Shown here one piece after another: positions 19,518 to 21,823 of a stretch of DNA of 21,823 nucleotides. The notes under the pieces are model-generated. The model saw only the letters and a list, made by a program, of their open reading frames with translations. It was not told the DNA's origin and searched no databases. Made by a program: the position numbers and the translations under genes. The DNA comes from Mycobacterium sp. (GTDB lineage Bacteria > Actinomycetota > Actinomycetes > Mycobacteriales > Mycobacteriaceae): positions 1-21,823 of the forward strand of contig JAHFVB010000009.1 of NCBI GenBank assembly GCA_023264755.1. The letters run 5' to 3'. Position 1 is the first letter of the stretch. Every line of letters begins with the position of its first letter.

Positions 19518-21092
19518 GTGCGTTGTGGGCGGCGTCGTTGGCTCCGGGGAGCAGGCACCCCGATGCCCAGCATCGAATCATCAGCCACCGACTCGACACC
19601 ATCGGCGGGCTCGACTTTTGCGCCTTACGGGCCGCCATTAGGGCCTGGTTCTCCGGGTGCCTCGATGGACGGGAGGTCGCGAGCGCCCGAGGCCGCCAGG
19701 CCGCAGGGCGGGAGAGCGACAGCGGTCGGCCGGACGTCGACCGAGGCGCCCGGCCTCAACCCGGCAGCGGCCGGCGGGCTTGTTATATGTGCCGAAAATG
19801 TCCGCGAGTCGGTGGACGACGCGAGCGCAGCCGGGGGGCTGCGGGCGATCGACGCGTTGGGGCTGCGGTTCCCGAGTCCCGAGATGGTCACCGCGGCCGC
19901 GGCGCTGTTCGAGCCGGCGGCTCCGTGGGCATCTGGTCCTGACCGTCGCGGGGCCGAGCCTGAATCGGGACGCTTTCGCATCGCTGTTGGTCCTGGCGTG
20001 GTGCGACTGAGTTGGACCAATCCCGTTCGCGTCGAGAAGACCGCCGAACGGGGCGTTGCTCATCACCAACGTGACGTTGACGACGCGGCGTTCCATGTCA
20101 GACGAGACCTCGACGGCGATGCCGGGCACGGTGATCGGGCCGTCGGGTCTTCGATCCGACGGAGTCTTACGGCAAGCGAGCAGCCTGGCACTGGCGCTGT
20201 CATCACCGAGTGGTCCCGAAAGTCACGGTCGTCGATGTGCCGCACCTTCGCCGAACTCGACTACAGCCCACTGGTCGAATCCGGCCGCGTCCCCGCCATG
20301 GTCACACTCACCTACCCCGGCGACTGGGAAGTCGTCGCACCTGATGGAGCTAGCGTGAAGAGGCATATGGTGTTGTGGCGCAAGCGCTTCCAACGTGAGT
20401 ACGGTGAACCCGCCCGTTACATCTGGAAGCTGGAGTTTCAGCGTCGCGGTGCACCGCACATTCACCTGTGGATGGCCCCGCCGATCTCGCCTGGCCGCTC
20501 GGGGCGCGGCTTCGCGCAATGGTTGTCCGAGACGTGGACTCAGGTTGTCGACCATCCTGATAAGGAGCAGAAGGCGAGGCATCGGCTCGCCGGGACTGCC
20601 ATCGATGTGAAGAACGGGCTGAAGGCCTGCGACCCGAAACGGCTGGCGATCTACTTCACCAAGCATTCCTCACCAAACCTCGGCGGCGACAAGGAATATC
20701 AGCACATCGTTCCTGAGCTGTGGCGGCAGGCAGGTCGCGGGCCTGGCAGGTTCTGGGGCGTGTACGGGCTCAAGAAGGCCATCGCGGTTGCCGAGGTCGG
20801 CCAGGACGCGTACCTGGCGGCTCGTCGGATCGTGCGGCGGTGGTCGCGCTGCCAGGCGGTGTATGGCGACTCATCCAGCCGCTTTCCCTCGGCCGTGGTG
20901 CCGCGCACGGCTACGGGCCTGGTTTCGCGCGTTGAGCGTGACTCGGGTCGGGTGACGCACCGTCGGGTTCGGCGCCGCCGAACGCTGTGCAATCAAGGCG
21001 GCCTAGCCGGCGGATACGCGCTCGTGAACGACGGACCGGGCTTCGCGTCACGCATTGCCGCGGCATTATCGGTCACCTGCCCACGACTTTAG
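19518..21092 (+). CDS. Rolling-circle replication initiator (HUH Rep), start uncertain
   Basis: A 524-codon open frame whose second half is a HUH endonuclease-type Rep. It shows motif I VTLTYPGDW (from about residue 262), the metal-binding HUH motif PHIHLW (H314, H316), and YxxK in IYFTKHSS (Y379, K382), the single nicking tyrosine. The conserved part starts near WSRKSRSSM (about residue 230) and includes DPKRLAIYFTKH, YQHIVPELWR and GPGRFWG, typical of actinobacterial rolling-circle replication-associated proteins on plasmids and integrative elements. It would nick the element's origin and start its replication after excision. The first 220 or so residues are low-complexity, match nothing I know and have no good ribosome-binding site. 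True starts could be the GTGs at 19998 or 20001, or later, or a frameshift may have disrupted the N-terminus. The C-terminus is Arg-rich. Confidence 0.75.
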   Translation: MRCGRRRWLRGAGTPMPSIESSATDSTPSAGSTFAPYGPPLGPGSPGASMDGRSRAPEAARPQGGRATAVGRTSTEAPGLNPAAAGGLVICAENVRESVDDASAAGGLRAIDALGLRFPSPEMVTAAAALFEPAAPWASGPDRRGAEPESGRFRIAVGPGVVRLSWTNPVRVEKTAERGVAHHQRDVDDAAFHVRRDLDGDAGHGDRAVGSSIRRSLTASEQPGTGAVITEWSRKSRSSMCRTFAELDYSPLVESGRVPAMVTLTYPGDWEVVAPDGASVKRHMVLWRKRFQREYGEPARYIWKLEFQRRGAPHIHLWMAPPISPGRSGRGFAQWLSETWTQVVDHPDKEQKARHRLAGTAIDVKNGLKACDPKRLAIYFTKHSSPNLGGDKEYQHIVPELWRQAGRGPGRFWGVYGLKKAIAVAEVGQDAYLAARRIVRRWSRCQAVYGDSSSRFPSAVVPRTATGLVSRVERDSGRVTHRRVRRRRTLCNQGGLAGGYALVNDGPGFASRIAAALSVTCPRL

Positions 21093-21122
21093 GTTCGATC
21101 GGCGCACCCGAGCGGGACCGGC

Positions 21123-21137
21123 GGTCTCAATGAGACC
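21123..21137. repeat. 15-bp perfect palindrome between convergent element genes
   Basis: GGTCTCA and TGAGACC around a single A, 31 bp after the rep stop. The remaining 109-bp gap (21093-21201) holds nothing else clear. It could be an operator, a short transcript-end hairpin or part of an origin. There is no adjacent T-run. Confidence 0.4.
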
Positions 21138-21201
21138 TCAATTCTCGTGGTGGATACTGCGGGTCGCCTGGCAGTCTGTCGCACGCGAAGAGACCGGGCG
21201 T

Positions 21202-21708
21202 TTAGGACGTCAACTGCTGGTACGCGGAGTGAATCCGCTTCAAGCACATGAGAATTGTGAGCACGAGGTGTAGACCGAGACCAGCGAGCAGCGCGCAGAT
21301 CCATCGAGGAGCACCGGCGTCTTCGTGCGAAATTGCAGCCGCTACTACAGCCACAACGGTCGTGATAACTCCGACGATGACCGAGTACGTCACGTTGGCA
21401 AACGTCTCGTCTACCAGGACGGCGACGCGAGGTCGCTCCTGATCCTTTCCGTCACTCTTGATCTGAACGCGCAGCTGGAACACGAATATGACAAGGCCGA
21501 ACAGCAGGGCAGTAAAGACCGCCAAGCCTGCGAGGATTGAGGCGATGTCTTTCATCCGGAAGTCAGCGCAGAACAAGCCCACGCCAACGACGATAGGTAC
21601 GCCCACGAACAAGACGAGGTCCCACAAGCGAATCGACCCATCGCGGTCGTCCCGCAGTGTGTTGTAGTGGGCCCGCACCGCCGGAGCGATGCTAGCTTTG
21701 CTCGCCAC
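21202..21708 (-). CDS. Four-helix integral membrane protein of the integrated element
   Basis: A 168-residue membrane protein. The N-terminus is cytosolic with a charged motif HYNTLRDDRDGSIRLWD (residues 14-30). Four transmembrane helices follow: LVLFVGVPIVVGVGLFC (31-47), ASILAGLAVFTALLFGLVIFVFQL (56-79), VTYSVIVGVITTVVAVVAAAI (105-125) and WICALLAGLGLHLVLTILMCL (135-155), with a basic loop between helices two and three. The GTG start overlaps the end of the upstream partial gene by 17 bp, so the two are probably translated together. Codon use is less GC-biased than in the chromosomal genes. I recognise no named family. Small multi-helix proteins coupled to a partner gene on mobile elements are sometimes membrane-disrupting effectors of defence or addiction modules; here that is only a hypothesis. 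Confidence 0.7.
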   Translation of the reverse strand: MASKASIAPAVRAHYNTLRDDRDGSIRLWDLVLFVGVPIVVGVGLFCADFRMKDIASILAGLAVFTALLFGLVIFVFQLRVQIKSDGKDQERPRVAVLVDETFANVTYSVIVGVITTVVAVVAAAISHEDAGAPRWICALLAGLGLHLVLTILMCLKRIHSAYQQLTS

Positions 21709-21823
21709 CGCGGTTCACCATTTTCGCCCCCAGCTGCTCGTTGGTCCACGTCCCGACCGTGTTGGCGTTGGTCCAGTCTATGCCGAGACGGTCATACAAG
21801 TCTTGCGCATACTCTTGTTGAAA
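21692..21823 (-). CDS. C-terminal 43 residues of an unidentified element protein (partial)
   Basis: An open frame entering from the right edge and ending at TAG (21694-21692). The visible tail reads FQQEYAQDLYDRLGIDWTNA and then NTVGTWTNEQLGAKMVNRGG, ending EQS: soluble, mixed charge, with two Trp-Thr-Asn (WTN) repeats. The 17-bp overlap with the membrane-protein gene makes it likely to be real. Too little is present to name a family; the body of the gene is outside the window. Confidence 0.5.
   Translation of the reverse strand, partial: FQQEYAQDLYDRLGIDWTNANTVGTWTNEQLGAKMVNRGGEQS

Larger units (their letters stand above)
19321..21823. mobile_element. Integrated element (left end), runs out of the window
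   Basis: The region begins at the tRNA-Phe 3' fragment and contains a rolling-circle Rep protein gene, a four-helix membrane protein gene and the end of a further gene. By eye the base composition right of 21090 is less GC-rich than the chromosome. The plan (tRNA att site plus HUH Rep) fits an actinomycete integrative and replicative element or a related phage satellite. No integrase, excisionase or transfer gene is visible in the window; an integrase would be expected nearer the other end. Confidence 0.75.

Noticed and set aside
1..21823. CRISPR arrays, rRNA genes, insertion sequences
   Set aside because: No regularly spaced repeat array, no rRNA-like sequence and no transposase-like protein was seen anywhere in the window.

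Overview
The window is a GC-rich actinobacterial chromosome segment, most likely from a rapidly growing Mycobacterium (Mycolicibacterium). This rests on tandem MspA-type porins, a PknH-sensor-like lipoprotein, several small Sec-exported proteins of mycobacterial type, a TetR/phytoene-dehydrogenase-like pair that resembles Rv3830c/Rv3829c of M. tuberculosis (from memory), and strong G/C preference at third codon positions. Species cannot be named from the sequence alone.

Layout, left to right. (1) 60-1516, plus strand: a UBP-type zinc-finger protein, a ZnT9-like cation diffusion facilitator and a 48-residue acidic microprotein, tightly packed; possibly a metal-handling unit. (2) 5460-1513, minus strand: a Sec-exported protein, then a close-packed run of a PknH-sensor-like lipoprotein, a small exported protein, a TetR regulator and a FAD-dependent oxidoreductase. 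A 22-bp palindrome sits exactly between the regulator and the oxidoreductase. (3) 5863-7929, plus strand: two tandem MspA-family porins and a proline-rich exported protein, closed by a strong intrinsic terminator. (4) 9135-7990, minus strand: a zinc-type medium-chain oxidoreductase with an ECF-sigma-like promoter and an inverted repeat in its leader. It is divergent from a Ser/Thr kinase (9301-10455). (5) 14458-10469, minus strand: an operon of APC permease, berberine-bridge-type FAD oxidase and integral membrane protein, with overlapping genes. A paralogous Ser/Thr kinase (15803-14607) lies just upstream, so the operon is bracketed by two sister kinases. (6) 15991-18348, plus strand: a ten-helix membrane GGDEF-EAL cyclic-di-GMP enzyme, then a PRC-barrel/DUF2382-like protein.

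(7) From 19321 the chromosome gives way to an integrated element. The 3' half of a tRNA-Phe(GAA) gene (minus strand) is present without its 5' half, as expected for one attachment end of an element integrated in a tRNA gene. Behind it are a rolling-circle HUH-type Rep protein and, convergent to it, a four-helix membrane protein. The membrane protein overlaps the 3' end of an upstream gene cut off by the window edge. Sequence to the right of the rep gene looks less GC-rich than the chromosome. The integrase and the intact tRNA-Phe should lie beyond 21823.

The most unusual signals are the att junction with a 22-bp near-identical direct repeat on both sides of it, the uncharacterised overlapping gene pair in the element, the kinase-bracketed permease/oxidase/membrane-protein operon, and the two porins whose loops appear to differ in charge. 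No CRISPR array, rRNA gene or insertion sequence was seen.
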